Positions 44,803-55,158 of a DNA stretch of 64,000 nucleotides are shown one piece after another. The DNA is from Streptococcus alactolyticus (lineage in GTDB: Bacteria > Bacillota > Bacilli > Lactobacillales > Streptococcaceae), in NCBI RefSeq assembly GCF_012277075.1, contig NZ_JAAXMT010000003.1, positions 83,497-147,496 on the forward strand. Direction: 5' to 3'. A model generated the notes under the pieces. That model did not search any database. It saw only the letters and a list, made by a program, of their open reading frames with translations, and was not told the DNA's origin. The translations under genes and the position numbers were made by a program. How positions within the stretch are numbered: the first letter of the stretch is position 1; each line of letters begins with the position of its first letter.

Positions 44803-44832
44803 AAAAAGTGTCTAATCAGGCACTTTTTTGTC
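44803..44832 (+). terminator. Terminator after ccpA
   Basis: AAAAAAGTGTCT / AGGCACTTTTTT, loop AATC. An imperfect ACTCGCG.../CGCCGAGT hairpin (about 44775-44797) precedes it. Confidence 0.85.
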
Positions 44833-44860
44833 TTTAAATGAAAAAAAACAGAAAATAAGC

Positions 44861-44866
44861 TATAAT
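44861..44866 (+). promoter_or_regulatory. -10 box immediately before the first glycosyltransferase
   Basis: TATAAT ends seven bases before ATG 44874, with an A-rich stretch upstream. Transcription would begin at about the ATG, and no Shine-Dalgarno is present between. Confidence 0.6.
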
Positions 44867-44873
44867 AAATAGT

Positions 44874-45869
44874 ATGAAAGTTTTACTATATTTGGAAGCG
44901 GAAAATTATTTGAGTAAATCAGGTATTGGGCGTGCGATAAAACACCAAGAACGCGCTTTAAACATGGTAGGACAAGCTTATACCATCAATCCTGAAGATG
45001 ATTACGATTTGATTCATATTAATACTTACGGTCTAAGGAGTGGTTACCTACTCCATCAGGCTAAAAGGGCTGGGAAAAAGGTGATTGTGCATGGGCATTC
45101 GACGGAGGAAGATTTTAGAAACTCTTTCATTGGTTCTAATTTGGTTTCCCCTTTGGTGAAACGCTATTTGCGTCATTTTTACCAAACAGCCGATGCGGTC
45201 ATCACTCCAACCGAGTATTCTAAATCTTTGATTGCAGGTTATGGGGTTCAAACACCTATTTATGTAGTGTCAAATGGCATTGATTTGTCACGTTATGTGC
45301 CAAATCCACAAAAAGAGCAGGCTTTTAGGGATTATTTTAAGCTAAAATCTGATGACAAAGTGGTTATTTGTGCGGGATTGTATTTCATGCGCAAGGGTAT
45401 TGATGATTTTATCAAGGTCGCTGAGCAGATGCCTGATGTCCGATTTATTTGGTTTGGAGATACAAACAAATGGGTGATTCCGCATAAAGTCAGACGTTTA
45501 GTCGAACACGACCACCCTGAAAATGTTACTTTTGCAGGCTACATTAAAGGTGATGTTTTTGAGGGAGCTATGAGTGGTGCGGATGCTTTCTTTTTCCCAA
45601 GTCGTGAAGAAACAGAAGGTATCGTGGTCTTAGAGGCTTTGGCTAGTCACCAACGAGTCGTTTTGCGTGATATTCCCGTTTATAAGGGTTGGTTGGATGA
45701 TAAATCAGCTACCTTTGCCAGCGATGTTCCTGGTTTTGTCAAGGCGCTTAGACAGGTGCTTGCTGATAAAACCTCTACACGTGAGGCAGGTTATCATGTG
45801 GCTGAGAGTCGCAGCATTGACAAGGTGGCTCATGAATTAGTGCAGGTTTATGAAAAAGTAATGGAGTGA
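44874..45869 (+). CDS. Glycolipid glycosyltransferase, CpoA type (GT4)
   Basis: A 331-residue GT4 (GT-B fold) enzyme resembling pneumococcal CpoA, which adds a second sugar to glucosyl-diacylglycerol. Features are KSGIGRAIKHQERALN, VIVHGHSTEEDFRNSF, VSNGIDLSRYVPNP, and the nucleotide-sugar motif FFPSREETEGIVVLEALAS. It has no membrane helix but basic patches suited to membrane binding. It is followed after 4 bp by a second GT, matching the CpoA/GlcDAG synthase pair. Apparently leaderless. Confidence 0.85.
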   Translation: MKVLLYLEAENYLSKSGIGRAIKHQERALNMVGQAYTINPEDDYDLIHINTYGLRSGYLLHQAKRAGKKVIVHGHSTEEDFRNSFIGSNLVSPLVKRYLRHFYQTADAVITPTEYSKSLIAGYGVQTPIYVVSNGIDLSRYVPNPQKEQAFRDYFKLKSDDKVVICAGLYFMRKGIDDFIKVAEQMPDVRFIWFGDTNKWVIPHKVRRLVEHDHPENVTFAGYIKGDVFEGAMSGADAFFFPSREETEGIVVLEALASHQRVVLRDIPVYKGWLDDKSATFASDVPGFVKALRQVLADKTSTREAGYHVAESRSIDKVAHELVQVYEKVME

Positions 45870-45873
45870 TAAC

Positions 45874-47205
45874 ATGAGAGTAGGTCTTTTTACGGATACT
45901 TATTTTCCGCAGGTATCAGGAGTTGCAACGAGTATTCGTACCCTAAAAGAAGAGTTAGAAAAAGCAGGGCACGAGGTTTATATTTTTACAACAACCGATA
46001 AAGCGGTGAAACGTTACGAAGATCCCACAATTATTCGTTTGCCAAGTGTTCCTTTTGTGTCGTTTACCGACCGTCGCGTGGCTTACCGTGGCTTGATTTC
46101 AACCTACAAAATCGCCAAACAATACAAATTGGACATTATTCACACGCAGACCGAATTTAGCGTTGGGATGTTAGGAAAAATGATCGCAGCGGCCTTGCGT
46201 ATTCCTGCCGTCCATACCTATCACACCCAATACGAAGATTATGTGGGTTATATTGCAAATGGGAAAATCATCAAACCAGGCATGGTCAAATACATCATGC
46301 GTGGCTATTTGAATGACTTGGATGGGGTTATTTGCCCATCACGTATTGTTTTAAATCTTTTGGATGACTATCATATCAAAATTCCTAAACGTGTCGTTCC
46401 AACAGGCATCCATGTGGCTGAATACGAACGAGATGACATCACCGCTGAAGACACCAATGCTTTACGTGACAAATTAGGGTTGGCTGATGATGACATTATG
46501 TTGCTTAGCTTGTCTAGGGTTTCTTACGAGAAAAACATTCAAGCTGTTCTAAAACATTTGCCAGAGGTCTTGTCTGAAAACAAGCACGTCAAATTGGTTA
46601 TTGCTGGTGATGGGCCTTACTTGAAAGACTTGCAGCAGCAAGCAAAAGAGCTGGGTATTGAGGACGCGGTTATTTTTACAGGTATGGTGCCACATGATGA
46701 AACGGTCTTGTATTACAAAACCTGCGATTTTTTCATCTCAGCTTCAACCAGTGAAACCCAAGGTTTGACTTATACAGAAAGTTTGGCGAGCGGAACACCA
46801 GTGATTGCACATGGTAATCCTTACTTGGATGACGTGATTGACCACAAGATGTTTGGAACCCTGTTTTACCGTGAGGATGATTTGGCGGACGCTATTTTAG
46901 ATGCGATTGCAGACACGCCACCGATGAACCCTAAAGCCTATCAAGAAAAGTTGTATGATATTTCAGCTGAGCATTTTGGCAAATCGGTCTATGAATTTTA
47001 CTTGGATGTCTTGATTTCAGCACGTAACAAGAAAAAAGAAAAAATTTCCATGACCATTCGTCGCAAGGAAAAACGTTCTGTCCATATTGCCCGTTCTGCT
47101 AGAGATTTGCCAAGAAGAGTGGCGAAATCAACAGCTAAAACGTCTGTCAAGGTTCTCAAAGCCCCAGGACGCATGATTCAATCTATCCGTGATTTTTTAG
47201 ATTAG
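45874..47205 (+). CDS. 1,2-diacylglycerol 3-glucosyltransferase-like (GT4)
   Basis: A 443-residue GT4 enzyme very like streptococcal monoglucosyl-diacylglycerol synthase (IagA/Spr0982 group). RVGLFTDTYFPQVSGVATSIRTLK, IIHTQTEFSVGMLGK, LSRVSYEKNIQAVLKHLPEV, and the donor motif ISASTSETQGLTYTESLASGTPV are present. A basic C-terminal extension (about 385-443) suggests membrane association. The glycolipid anchors lipoteichoic acid and affects membrane curvature. GGAG seven bases upstream; co-transcribed with the preceding gene. Confidence 0.87.
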   Translation: MRVGLFTDTYFPQVSGVATSIRTLKEELEKAGHEVYIFTTTDKAVKRYEDPTIIRLPSVPFVSFTDRRVAYRGLISTYKIAKQYKLDIIHTQTEFSVGMLGKMIAAALRIPAVHTYHTQYEDYVGYIANGKIIKPGMVKYIMRGYLNDLDGVICPSRIVLNLLDDYHIKIPKRVVPTGIHVAEYERDDITAEDTNALRDKLGLADDDIMLLSLSRVSYEKNIQAVLKHLPEVLSENKHVKLVIAGDGPYLKDLQQQAKELGIEDAVIFTGMVPHDETVLYYKTCDFFISASTSETQGLTYTESLASGTPVIAHGNPYLDDVIDHKMFGTLFYREDDLADAILDAIADTPPMNPKAYQEKLYDISAEHFGKSVYEFYLDVLISARNKKKEKISMTIRRKEKRSVHIARSARDLPRRVAKSTAKTSVKVLKAPGRMIQSIRDFLD

Positions 47206-47229
47206 ATTCCTTGAAAAATAAAATAATCG

Positions 47230-47455
47230 TGCTATAATAACTAACGAAGACAAGTTGAACAAAAATCAACCTTTAGAGCGAGTGCCGGCTGGTGAGAAGG
47301 GCACAGGGTTGACTGCTTCAATACTACTTCCTTGTTTTTATGCAAACATAAAACGGTAGCTACGATATAGCTGATCTGAGGTTCATGGCATTTTTTGTCG
47401 TGGATAAATGAAGGTGGAACCACGTTACGACGTCCTTTTGGGATGTCGTTTTTCT
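47230..47455 (+). ncRNA. T-box leader (threonine) with promoter and terminator
   Basis: An extended -10 (TGC-TATAAT, 47230-47238) starts a leader of roughly 210 nt. The T-box sequence AAGGTGGAACCACG is at 47411-47424, with the terminator stem ACGACGTCC / GGGATGTCGT and T tract at 47427-47455. Stem I includes ACAAG/CTTGT closing arms and a GGTGAGA-type bulge. A threonine ACT codon near 47323-47328 is the likely specifier. Uncharged tRNA-Thr should antiterminate thrS. Confidence 0.9.
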
Positions 47456-47515
47456 TTTATCCTGAGATGCTTGATAACCTTCTAACACTTGTAACCAATA
47501 TAAAAGGAGATAGAT

Positions 47516-49459
47516 ATGGTTAACATTACTTTTCCAGACGGCGCTGTGCGTGAATTTGAATCTGGCGTGACAACATTTGAAATCGCGCAAAGCATCAGCA
47601 ATTCATTAGCCAAAAAAGCTTTGGCAGGTAAATTAAACGGTAAATTGATTGACACAACGCGTGCCATTACAGAAGACGGTAGTCTTGAAATCGTGACACC
47701 TGATCACGAAGATGCCTTGCCAATCTTGCGTCACTCTGCAGCTCACCTCTTTGCACAAGCTGCACGACGTCTTTTCCCTGATATTCATCTTGGTGTTGGT
47801 CCTGCTATCCAAGATGGTTTCTACTACGATACTGATAATGCTGCTGGTCAAATCACTGATGAAGACCTTCCTCGTATCGAAGAAGAAATGAAAAAAATTG
47901 TTAAAGAAAACTACCCATGTATTCGTCAAGAAGTGACTAAAGACGAAGCGCGTGAAATCTTCAAAAATGACCCTTACAAACTTGAATTGATTGAAGAACA
48001 TTCAGAAGATGAAGGTGGTTTGACTATTTATTCACAAGGGGAATTCACAGACCTTTGTCGTGGCCCACACGTCCCAAGTACTGGTCGCATCCAAGTTTTC
48101 CACTTGTTGAACGTAGCGGGTGCTTACTGGCGTGGTAACAGTGACAATGCGATGATGCAACGTGTTTATGGTACAGCTTGGTTTGATAAAAAAGATTTGA
48201 AAGCTTACCTCAAACAACGTGAAGAAGCCAAAGAACGTGACCACCGTAAACTTGGTAAAGAACTTGACTTGTTCATGATTTCACAAGAAGTTGGTCAAGG
48301 GTTGCCATTCTGGTTGCCAGACGGAGCAACTATTCGTCGTACGTTGGAACGCTATATTGTGGATAAAGAAATCGCAGCTGGTTATCAACATGTTTACACA
48401 CCACCAATTGCTTCTGTTGACCTTTACAAAACATCAGGTCACTGGGACCACTACCGTGAAGACATGTTCCCAACAATGGATATGGGTGATGGCGAATCAT
48501 TTGTGCTTCGTCCAATGAACTGCCCACACCACATCGAAGTTTACAAACACCACGTGCATTCTTACCGTGAATTGCCAATTCGTATCGCTGAAATTGGTAT
48601 GATGCACCGTTACGAAAAATCTGGTGCTCTTACTGGTTTGCAACGTGTGCGTGAAATGTCATTGAATGACGGCCATACCTTTGTGACACCTGAACAAATC
48701 CAAGACGAATTCAAACGTACCCTCCAATTGATTATTGATGTGTATGAAGATTTCAACTTGATTGATTACCGTTTCCGTTTGTCATACCGTGACCCTAAAG
48801 ACACTCACAAATACTATGACAACGATGAAATGTGGGAAAATGCTCAAAGCATGTTGAAAGCTGCCATGGACGACATGGGCTTGGATTACTTTGAAGCAGA
48901 AGGTGAAGCTGCCTTTTATGGACCAAAACTTGATATCCAAGTGAAAACTGCCCTTGGTAATGAAGAAACCCTTTCAACTATCCAATTGGATTTCCTTCTT
49001 CCAGAACGTTTTGACCTTAAATACATCGGTGCTGATGGTGAAGAACACCGTCCAGTCATGATTCACCGTGGGGTTATCTCAACTATGGAACGCTTCACAG
49101 CCATCTTGATTGAAAATTACAAAGGGGCTTTCCCAACTTGGCTTGCTCCACACCAAGTGACTGTTATCCCAGTATCTAACGAAGCACATATTGATTACGC
49201 TTGGGAAGTAGCTAAAATCTTGCGTGATAAAGGGGTTCGTGCTGACGTGGACGAACGTAACGAAAAAATGCAACTTAAAATCCGTCAAAGCCAAACCAAG
49301 AAAATTCCTTACCAATTGATTGTTGGGGATAAAGAAATGGCTGACAAGACTGTCAATGTTCGTCGTTACGGTAGCAAACAAACCCACACAGAAAGTGTTG
49401 ATGCCTTTGTGGAAAACATTTTGGCAGATATTGCTCGCAAATCTCGTCCAGCTAAATAA
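47516..49459 (+). CDS. thrS: Threonyl-tRNA synthetase
   Basis: Charges tRNA-Thr. 647 residues: TGS domain ([21 protein letters not shown]), editing domain ([17 protein letters not shown], with the LCRGPHVP metal-type motif), class II core (motif 2 and zinc ligands [30 protein letters not shown]) and the C-terminal anticodon-binding domain ([11 protein letters not shown]). Regulated by the upstream T-box. Confidence 0.98.
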   Translation: MVNITFPDGAVREFESGVTTFEIAQSISNSLAKKALAGKLNGKLIDTTRAITEDGSLEIVTPDHEDALPILRHSAAHLFAQAARRLFPDIHLGVGPAIQDGFYYDTDNAAGQITDEDLPRIEEEMKKIVKENYPCIRQEVTKDEAREIFKNDPYKLELIEEHSEDEGGLTIYSQGEFTDLCRGPHVPSTGRIQVFHLLNVAGAYWRGNSDNAMMQRVYGTAWFDKKDLKAYLKQREEAKERDHRKLGKELDLFMISQEVGQGLPFWLPDGATIRRTLERYIVDKEIAAGYQHVYTPPIASVDLYKTSGHWDHYREDMFPTMDMGDGESFVLRPMNCPHHIEVYKHHVHSYRELPIRIAEIGMMHRYEKSGALTGLQRVREMSLNDGHTFVTPEQIQDEFKRTLQLIIDVYEDFNLIDYRFRLSYRDPKDTHKYYDNDEMWENAQSMLKAAMDDMGLDYFEAEGEAAFYGPKLDIQVKTALGNEETLSTIQLDFLLPERFDLKYIGADGEEHRPVMIHRGVISTMERFTAILIENYKGAFPTWLAPHQVTVIPVSNEAHIDYAWEVAKILRDKGVRADVDERNEKMQLKIRQSQTKKIPYQLIVGDKEMADKTVNVRRYGSKQTHTESVDAFVENILADIARKSRPAK

Positions 49460-49480
49460 GGCATTTGCTCAATGAACCAG

Positions 49481-49515
49481 AAACACTCGAAAGCTTAGAC
49501 TTTTGGGTGTTTTCT
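49481..49515 (+). terminator. Terminator after thrS
   Basis: AAACACTC...AAAG / CTTTT...GGTGTTT hairpin with T-rich tail; imperfect. Confidence 0.65.
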
Positions 49516-49534
49516 TTTCCTCAAAATCAGCTAA

Positions 49535-49563
49535 CAAAAAAGACTCCACTTTACGTGGAGCCT
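49535..49563 (-). terminator. Terminator after ohyA
   Basis: On the minus strand GCTCCAC / GTGGAGTC with loop GTAAA, followed by six T residues. Confidence 0.8.
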
Positions 49564-49606
49564 ATTTGAATAGTTTGAACAGAGTTTTCTACGATATACA
49601 GGATAA

Positions 49607-51376
49607 TTACAATAAGTGATATTCGTGGAAGAGTTCTTCGATATAAGTGCCCTTAATCTTCTTGAGGGTTTCTTTAAGAATGACTCTTTCAGCCCAAGGA
49701 AGGTCAAGTTCATCCAATGATTTTTGGTCGTTCAAGTAATAGAAGGCGTTTAATAGCATGCGCACGTCAAAGGCAGAAGCGAATACTTCTGGCACACCAC
49801 GGTCAACATGTAACAAGGTATAAACAGCTTCCATAGCGGTTCGAACAGAGTATTCTGTTGTAAAGACAGTATCTCTTGGGGTTTCGGCGTAATTTCCGAT
49901 AAAGGCAAGGTTTTTACTGTGTTTTGGAACAACTAATGGACGATCCTTGCTACCACGTGGCATGAAGTAAGTGGTGATGTACGGCATGTGACAGGGAATG
50001 GTTGACGCAGCACTGGCAATGTCTTCAATTTGGTCTTCTGGCACACCAATATGGTAAAGCCATTCTTCACAAAGTTCCTTACCGCTACATTCATCAGGAC
50101 GTTTGGCAATGTAATTACCTTCGCGGTCAGTGTAAAGAGCGTAGAGCCAAACAACAAGTTCATTTTCTTTTTGAACTTGGAAGTGTGGTTGACGGCTGAT
50201 AGAATAACCTAACAACCAGTTAGAATCCTTGATACTGGTTGGTCCGCTTGTAACGATAGAACCACTGTAAGGGTCCTTATGGTTGATGTTTTCAATGTAA
50301 GGAGCCACGCGTTTATCTTTGAAAGTGATTGTCGCAGAAATGGTCCAGTTGCTATCAGGAATGTTTTCACAGAATTTTTCAGGGTGACCGAAGTCGCTAT
50401 CTTGAGCGGCTAATTTCTTCCAAAGTTCCCAGCTGGCACCAAGTGGATGTTCGACAGGAGCAGGGTGGTCATTGTCACCAAAGGTAGAACTTTCAGTGAT
50501 CGAACCATTTGTAACAAAGACAAGGTCGTCTTTGCTCAATGAAAGGCTTTCGCGTTCACCATCTTTAACCCATTCAATTTTAGTGGCGATCTTATCATTT
50601 CCAGAGCGGTTGACCAAGATGTTGGTAACGGTTGTATTGTATTGGAAATCAACGCCTTTTTCTTTCAAGAAGTGAACAAGAGGCAAAATCAATGATTCGT
50701 ATTGATTGTATTTGGTAAATCGAAGAGATGAAAGGTTCTTCAATGTCCCAACGTGTTGGATGAAACGCATGAGGTAACGACGCATTTCCATCGCACTTGC
50801 CCAAGGTTCAAAGGCAAACATGGTACTCCAATAAAGCCAGAAGTTTGATTCAAAGAATTCATCGCTAAAGACTTGATTGATTTGGACATCGTCTAGTTGG
50901 CTTTCGGGTGTCAAAATCAAGTGAATGATTTCTTTAATAGCTTTTTCAGAAAGGGTTAATTGACCATCGTCAGGAATGGCTTTACCACGTTGATGAATGG
51001 CACGTGTCTTAGCATAACTAGGGTCTTCTTTGTTTAACCAGTAAAATTCATCCAAAATAGAATGTTCAGGATTGTCTAAAGATGGAATGGAACGGAATAA
51101 ATCCCAAAGCACTTCAAAGTGAGGTTCCATTTCACGCCCACCACGGATGACATAGCCTAAACGTTCATTTTTAATCCCATCCATGCTACCACCTGGTAGC
51201 CCTAATTGTTCAAGGATGTGGATGCGTTCGCCTGGCATTTGTGCATCACGGATAAGGAAAACAGCTGTTGACAAGGCAGCTAGACCTCCACCGACAATGT
51301 AAGCCGATTTGTTATCGACATCTTCAGGTTTTTTAGGACGAGCAAAAGCTTCGTAATTACCATTTGAATAATACAT
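49607..51376 (-). CDS. ohyA: Oleate hydratase
   Basis: FAD-containing fatty-acid double-bond hydratase (MCRA family) that turns oleate into 10-hydroxystearate. It detoxifies host or dietary unsaturated acids and, in pathogens, affects virulence. About 589 residues. N terminus [23 protein letters not shown] motif [43 protein letters not shown] and [19 protein letters not shown]. The start is the second of two close ATGs, nine bases after AGGAG; the longer frame is rejected. It lies downstream of a TetR gene on the same strand. Confidence 0.95.
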   Translation of the reverse strand: MYYSNGNYEAFARPKKPEDVDNKSAYIVGGGLAALSTAVFLIRDAQMPGERIHILEQLGLPGGSMDGIKNERLGYVIRGGREMEPHFEVLWDLFRSIPSLDNPEHSILDEFYWLNKEDPSYAKTRAIHQRGKAIPDDGQLTLSEKAIKEIIHLILTPESQLDDVQINQVFSDEFFESNFWLYWSTMFAFEPWASAMEMRRYLMRFIQHVGTLKNLSSLRFTKYNQYESLILPLVHFLKEKGVDFQYNTTVTNILVNRSGNDKIATKIEWVKDGERESLSLSKDDLVFVTNGSITESSTFGDNDHPAPVEHPLGASWELWKKLAAQDSDFGHPEKFCENIPDSNWTISATITFKDKRVAPYIENINHKDPYSGSIVTSGPTSIKDSNWLLGYSISRQPHFQVQKENELVVWLYALYTDREGNYIAKRPDECSGKELCEEWLYHIGVPEDQIEDIASAASTIPCHMPYITTYFMPRGSKDRPLVVPKHSKNLAFIGNYAETPRDTVFTTEYSVRTAMEAVYTLLHVDRGVPEVFASAFDVRMLLNAFYYLNDQKSLDELDLPWAERVILKETLKKIKGTYIEELFHEYHLL

Positions 51377-51440
51377 ACATGTCAACTCCTTATCTAAATT
51401 CATTCTCATTAAACCCCATTTTGAGAAAAGAGAACATAGA

Positions 51441-51476
51441 CAAAGTGTGGAAAGTGTATAGATGTTAGACACTTTG
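51441..51476 (-). promoter_or_regulatory. Inverted repeat, likely TetR operator for ohyA
   Basis: CAAAGTGT (51441-51448) and AAAGTGT (51451-51457) face ACACTTTG (51469-51476). The inner pair gives AAAGTGT-N11-ACACTTT. It lies in the 114-bp gap between tetR and ohyA, so the regulator probably acts here. Confidence 0.55.
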
Positions 51477-51490
51477 GTAGATATGTCTAG

Positions 51491-52009
51491 TTATAATGGC
51501 TCAAGGACACGGCTGATGTGTTGCGCTAATGCTTCAGGATTTTCTTTTAAGCCAGAATCAATCCAGTCTAAAACAAAACCGACCAAAGCGTATTTGTAAA
51601 AATTCACACGGTAATCTAGCTCTGTTCCGCTCAAGTTTGGGTGTTTTTCTTGTACGATTGGCTTGATAAAGCGGTAAATGCGGTCATATAAAAAATGCTC
51701 CAGATAATTGCGGTTTACAGAATAATAGGTGTTGCAGACAAATTGCCGATTGTCTTGAATGTAATGAAAAATAGCCAAAAGCTCTTCTTGCCAGGTGCCT
51801 GAGTTGGCAGCTTGATTTAAAATCGTATCCCCATCCATGATGTAAATACGCTCCAAAAGGTCGTACAAATCATTGAAATGGTAGTAAAAAGTTTGGCGGT
51901 TGACATTGAGCTTTTTGACCAATTCGGTAACGGTCACCTTATCAAAGGATTTGTCCTGCATGATGTCTTTTAAGGCCTTGGCAAAGGCACGTTCTGTTAA
52001 ATTATTCAT
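51491..52009 (-). CDS. TetR-family transcriptional regulator
   Basis: A 172-residue regulator. The N-terminal HTH reads DKVTVTELVKKLNVNRQTFYYHF, typical of the DhaS-like TetR branch, with a helical ligand domain after it (LERIYIMDGDTIL, YKYALVGFVLDWIDSGLKE). ATG 52009 follows AAAGGA; the longer reading is not favoured. Its place just upstream of ohyA on the same strand suggests control of fatty-acid hydration, perhaps with an acyl-type ligand, which is inference. Confidence 0.88.
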   Translation of the reverse strand: MNNLTERAFAKALKDIMQDKSFDKVTVTELVKKLNVNRQTFYYHFNDLYDLLERIYIMDGDTILNQAANSGTWQEELLAIFHYIQDNRQFVCNTYYSVNRNYLEHFLYDRIYRFIKPIVQEKHPNLSGTELDYRVNFYKYALVGFVLDWIDSGLKENPEALAQHISRVLEPL

Positions 52010-52091
52010 AATGTCCTTTCTTGATTCGGTCTTCATTGTATCATGATTTGCCTAGAAAAACCTGAAAAAAGAGAAGTCTCTTGCGGTATAG

Positions 52092-52097
52092 TATAAT
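52092..52097 (+). promoter_or_regulatory. -10 box before the two-component remnant
   Basis: TATAAT about 85 bp before the response-regulator ATG. Confidence 0.4.
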
Positions 52098-52181
52098 AAG
52101 ATGATTAGAAATACGAAAACGCTTTTAAAGAGATGATATGGGCATTTTAGGATAAAGAGAAAAAGATTGAGGAGGTTGGTC

Positions 52182-52864
52182 ATGGTAAGGGTTTATGTGG
52201 CAGATGATGAGAAGAATATTCGGGACTTGATTGCTTCTTTTTTGTGTGAACAAAGTTTAGAGGTAGAGGTGTTTGAAACAGGGGACCAGTTGTTTTTGCG
52301 CTTTTTGGAGGAAGAAGCGGATGTAATTATTTTGGATGTGATGATGCCAGGCACCAGTGGCATAGACATTGCTGCTCGTATTCGAAAACAATCAGATGTT
52401 CCGATTATCTTGTTGACGGCGCGTGATGGGGACGAGGGCTTTTTGCAGGGCTTTCAGCAGGGGCAGATGATTATTTTACCAAACCGTTTTCCCCTTTGAA
52501 ATTAAGCTTGCGGGTGAAGGCGATTTTGAGCCGTCATGCCACGAGTTCTAAAAAAAGCGACGCGGATGTGATTGCCTACGAAGGCTTGACCTTGTCAGAA
52601 AAAGAACGGCTTGTCCTTTACAAGAAAGTCCCATTGAAACTGACCAATACAGAATTTGAGTTGTTGAAAATGCTCCTCAAACATCAAGAGGAGGCCATTT
52701 CTCGCCAAGACCTGCTCCAGCAGATTTGGGGTCATGAGGAAGATGTGGAAACGCGTGTGACATATGACACCATCAAACGCTTGCGAAAAAAATTGAGGGA
52801 GGTTGACAGCCATGTCCTTATTGAAACGGTTTGGAGTTACGGCTTCAAACTCACCAAGAAATAA
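52182..52864 (+). pseudogene. OmpR-family response regulator, frameshifted
   Basis: The receiver half starts MVRVYVADDEKNIRDLI and has VIILDVMMPGTSGIDIAARIR and PIILLTARDGDEG. At the four-G run 52460-52463 the frame breaks and stops at 52499. Adding one G restores GADDYFTKPFSPLKLSLRVKAILSRH and then the winged-helix effector (LTNTEFELLKMLL, YDTIKRLRKKL, WSYGFKL) to 52864. So a 1-base deletion disrupts the linker between receiver and DNA-binding domain. GGAGG and ATG are still good. The partner kinase is also broken. Confidence 0.85.
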
Positions 52865-52903
52865 GAAGAGTCAGCTAAGGGCAGACGATTTTGGCAGCGA
52901 CAG

Positions 52904-54327
52904 GTGCGTTTTCGCACAACTTTGTTTGTGCAACCTCTAGCCATTCTCATGCTGTCATTTATCATGATTTTGCTGGTTTTTAACACGCTTTTGCGTATTT
53001 TTATCGCTGAGCAAGCCATTACGGCAATGCAAATGCAGTACGCACTCTGGATGCCTATCATTCAGGGGAAAAATCACCTCAGAAAACCACGGGCAATATC
53101 TTTGAAACCACTTATGTAATCATAGATGACCAATTTAACATTCAGTACATTTCGGCTTCTTTGTACGATTTATCAGAAAAGACGATTTCCAAAAAAGTGG
53201 TCGATGATTTTATCAATCACCCCAAGGCAGATTGGTCCTATCGGGAGTCGTCCAATTATTTTCTAACGCAATTGCACCAATTTCGAAAAGTCAGGGTAGA
53301 TGGCGCCAGCTACATGGTCAAGATGAAAAGTTATTCTGGGCAATTAGAGGGAAATTATATTGCCAAAAGTGACGCTCAATCGTCTAAATATTATGTGTTT
53401 GTATTTGCTAATGTTACTTCCATCGAAGAATTTGAATCCTACGTTAACATCTTGTTGTTGGTGGTCATGGTGATTGTGGGCTTGGTAGCTAGCCTTAGCA
53501 TTTATGTGACCTCACGAAAATTGGACCGCAATTTTAGCAATCTCAAATCTTATATTTTACGCCTTGGTAATCGGGAAAAAATGGAGGACGACCCATATTT
53601 TGCCTACCATGAATTTAACGAGGTCCGCGAAACAGTGAACCACATGAGTGATTTGATTGACGCCTACCAACGCAACCAGCAGCTCTTCTTTCAAAATTCC
53701 TCTCATGAATTGCGGACGCCTCTCATGTCTATTTAAGGTTATGCTGAAGGGATTCGCGAGGGGATTATCCCCAATACGCAAGAAGCAGCTGGTATTATTG
53801 TTGATGAGAGTGATAAAATGGCTCATTTGGTTGAGGATATGCTGACCCTATCCAAGATGGAATCTATTCAAACCCAGTTGCATCTGGAGCCTGTAAACAT
53901 CACAGATTTGCTTTATGACGTGACTTGGCGATTAAAAGCGGCCGCAGATGAGCGTGGCCTTGTCTTTGTGCACCACTTTAGTTCTGAAGAAGTCATGATA
54001 GAGGGTGATGAGAAGCTATTGGAACGCGCTGTTTCAAATATTGTGTCCAATGCTATCCGTTATGACAACAAGTACCTGACTATTTCAGTTGAGCAGCTGG
54101 AAACGGGTGTTCGTATCGAGCTGGCAAATGACGGTGAACCCATTGCTGCAGATGACCTTGAGCATCTTTTTGAACGCTTTTACAAGGGCAAATCAGGGCC
54201 ATTTGGGCTCGGTTTAGCCATCACTAAAGAAATCATCGAACGTCATCAAGGCACGATAAGAGCCACTTCTAACGAGGAGAAAATCTGCTTTATCATTGAT
54301 TTGCCAAATACCCAAAAGCATCTATGA
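52904..54327 (+). pseudogene. Sensor histidine kinase, frameshifted and with a stop codon
   Basis: Kinase partner of the preceding regulator. Two membrane helices (FVQPLAILMLSFIMILLVFN and LLLVVMVIVGLVASLSIYVT) flank an extracytoplasmic part. The H-box [13 protein letters not shown] and the ATPase boxes (VSNIVSNAIRYD, GPFGLGLAITKEII) are recognisable. A 1-base deletion at about 53042-53050 shifts the frame, and TAA at 53734-53736 interrupts the sequence right after the H-box (probably CAA originally). The N-terminal start is unclear: GTG 52904, or an ATG at 52812 in another frame. Confidence 0.85.
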
Positions 54328-54507
54328 GTTTTCATGGGTGCTTTTATCGTCGCAAATGCCAAAAAACTTGCTACAATTTTGCCGCAACTTTTCAAGACTT
54401 TGACCAAGATTTCTAAAAGAGCCTTAGGTTATAATAGAACCATACGGCAACGGTGTTCTTGTTAAAAGAATACCACGTAGAAATCGAATAGAACGCGAGG
54501 AGATATG

Positions 54508-55116
54508 ATGACACAAGTTGGCAAACAACGACAATACATTCAAATCTTAACAGGTATCGGAGTGGTGATTTCGATTGCCTTGTTCATTTTCTTTCAGCAA
54601 CACCAAAGTTACTTTCAGGTGGGCGGCGCTTTCCAACAATACCTCGGTCAAATGGGCTTACTAGCACCCATTATTTTTATCCTAGCACAAATGGTTCAGG
54701 TGGTTTACCCTATTATTCCTGGGGGCATGACTAGCGTCATTGGTTACATTGCGTTTGGTCCAGTTTGGGGCTTTGTCTATAACCTCACAGGTATCTTTTT
54801 AGGGTCCCTCATGGCTTTTGCCTTGGCAAGACGTTACGGGGAAAATTTTGCCAGAGCCTTTGTTTCAGAAGAAACGTATAACAAATACATTGGTTACTTG
54901 GATAAAAACGATGGTAAATTTTATGAGAAATTTCTAGGTATTGCCTTTGCTCTCCCTGGTTTTCCAGATGATTTTTTGTGCATGGTTTCAGGTTTATCCC
55001 AAATGACCTTTAAGCGATTTACCTTGATTTTCTTGCTGACAAAGCCAGTTACCTTGTACCTATATACCACCGTTGCTTACCAAGGCTTTGGCTACTTGCT
55101 TGCCTTGTTGCGTTAA
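54508..55116 (+). CDS. VTT-domain (TVP38/TMEM64, DedA-like) membrane protein
   Basis: About 202 residues with about five hydrophobic helices. The VTT/SNARE-associated signature is visible: FILAQMVQVVYPIIPGGMTSVIGYIAFGPVWGFVYNLTGIFLGS, and FALPGFPDDFLCMVSGLSQM. Family members are implicated in lipid scrambling. Intact, unlike the adjacent two-component genes, and with its own TATAAT near 54431. ATG 54508 is five bases past GAGGAG; ATG 54505 is too close. Confidence 0.85.
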   Translation: MTQVGKQRQYIQILTGIGVVISIALFIFFQQHQSYFQVGGAFQQYLGQMGLLAPIIFILAQMVQVVYPIIPGGMTSVIGYIAFGPVWGFVYNLTGIFLGSLMAFALARRYGENFARAFVSEETYNKYIGYLDKNDGKFYEKFLGIAFALPGFPDDFLCMVSGLSQMTFKRFTLIFLLTKPVTLYLYTTVAYQGFGYLLALLR

Positions 55117-55149
55117 TAAAAAAGCTTATTCAAATGAATAAGCTTTTTT
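55117..55149. terminator. Bidirectional terminator VTT gene / ABC operon
   Basis: AAAAAGCTTATTC / GAATAAGCTTTTT, loop AAAT, between convergent units. Confidence 0.9.
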
Positions 55150-55158
55150 GATAGGTTT

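Noticed and set aside
52113..52127. cre-like sequence before the two-component remnant
   Set aside because: 13 of 15 positions match but the important T at position 2 is missing, and the downstream gene is broken.
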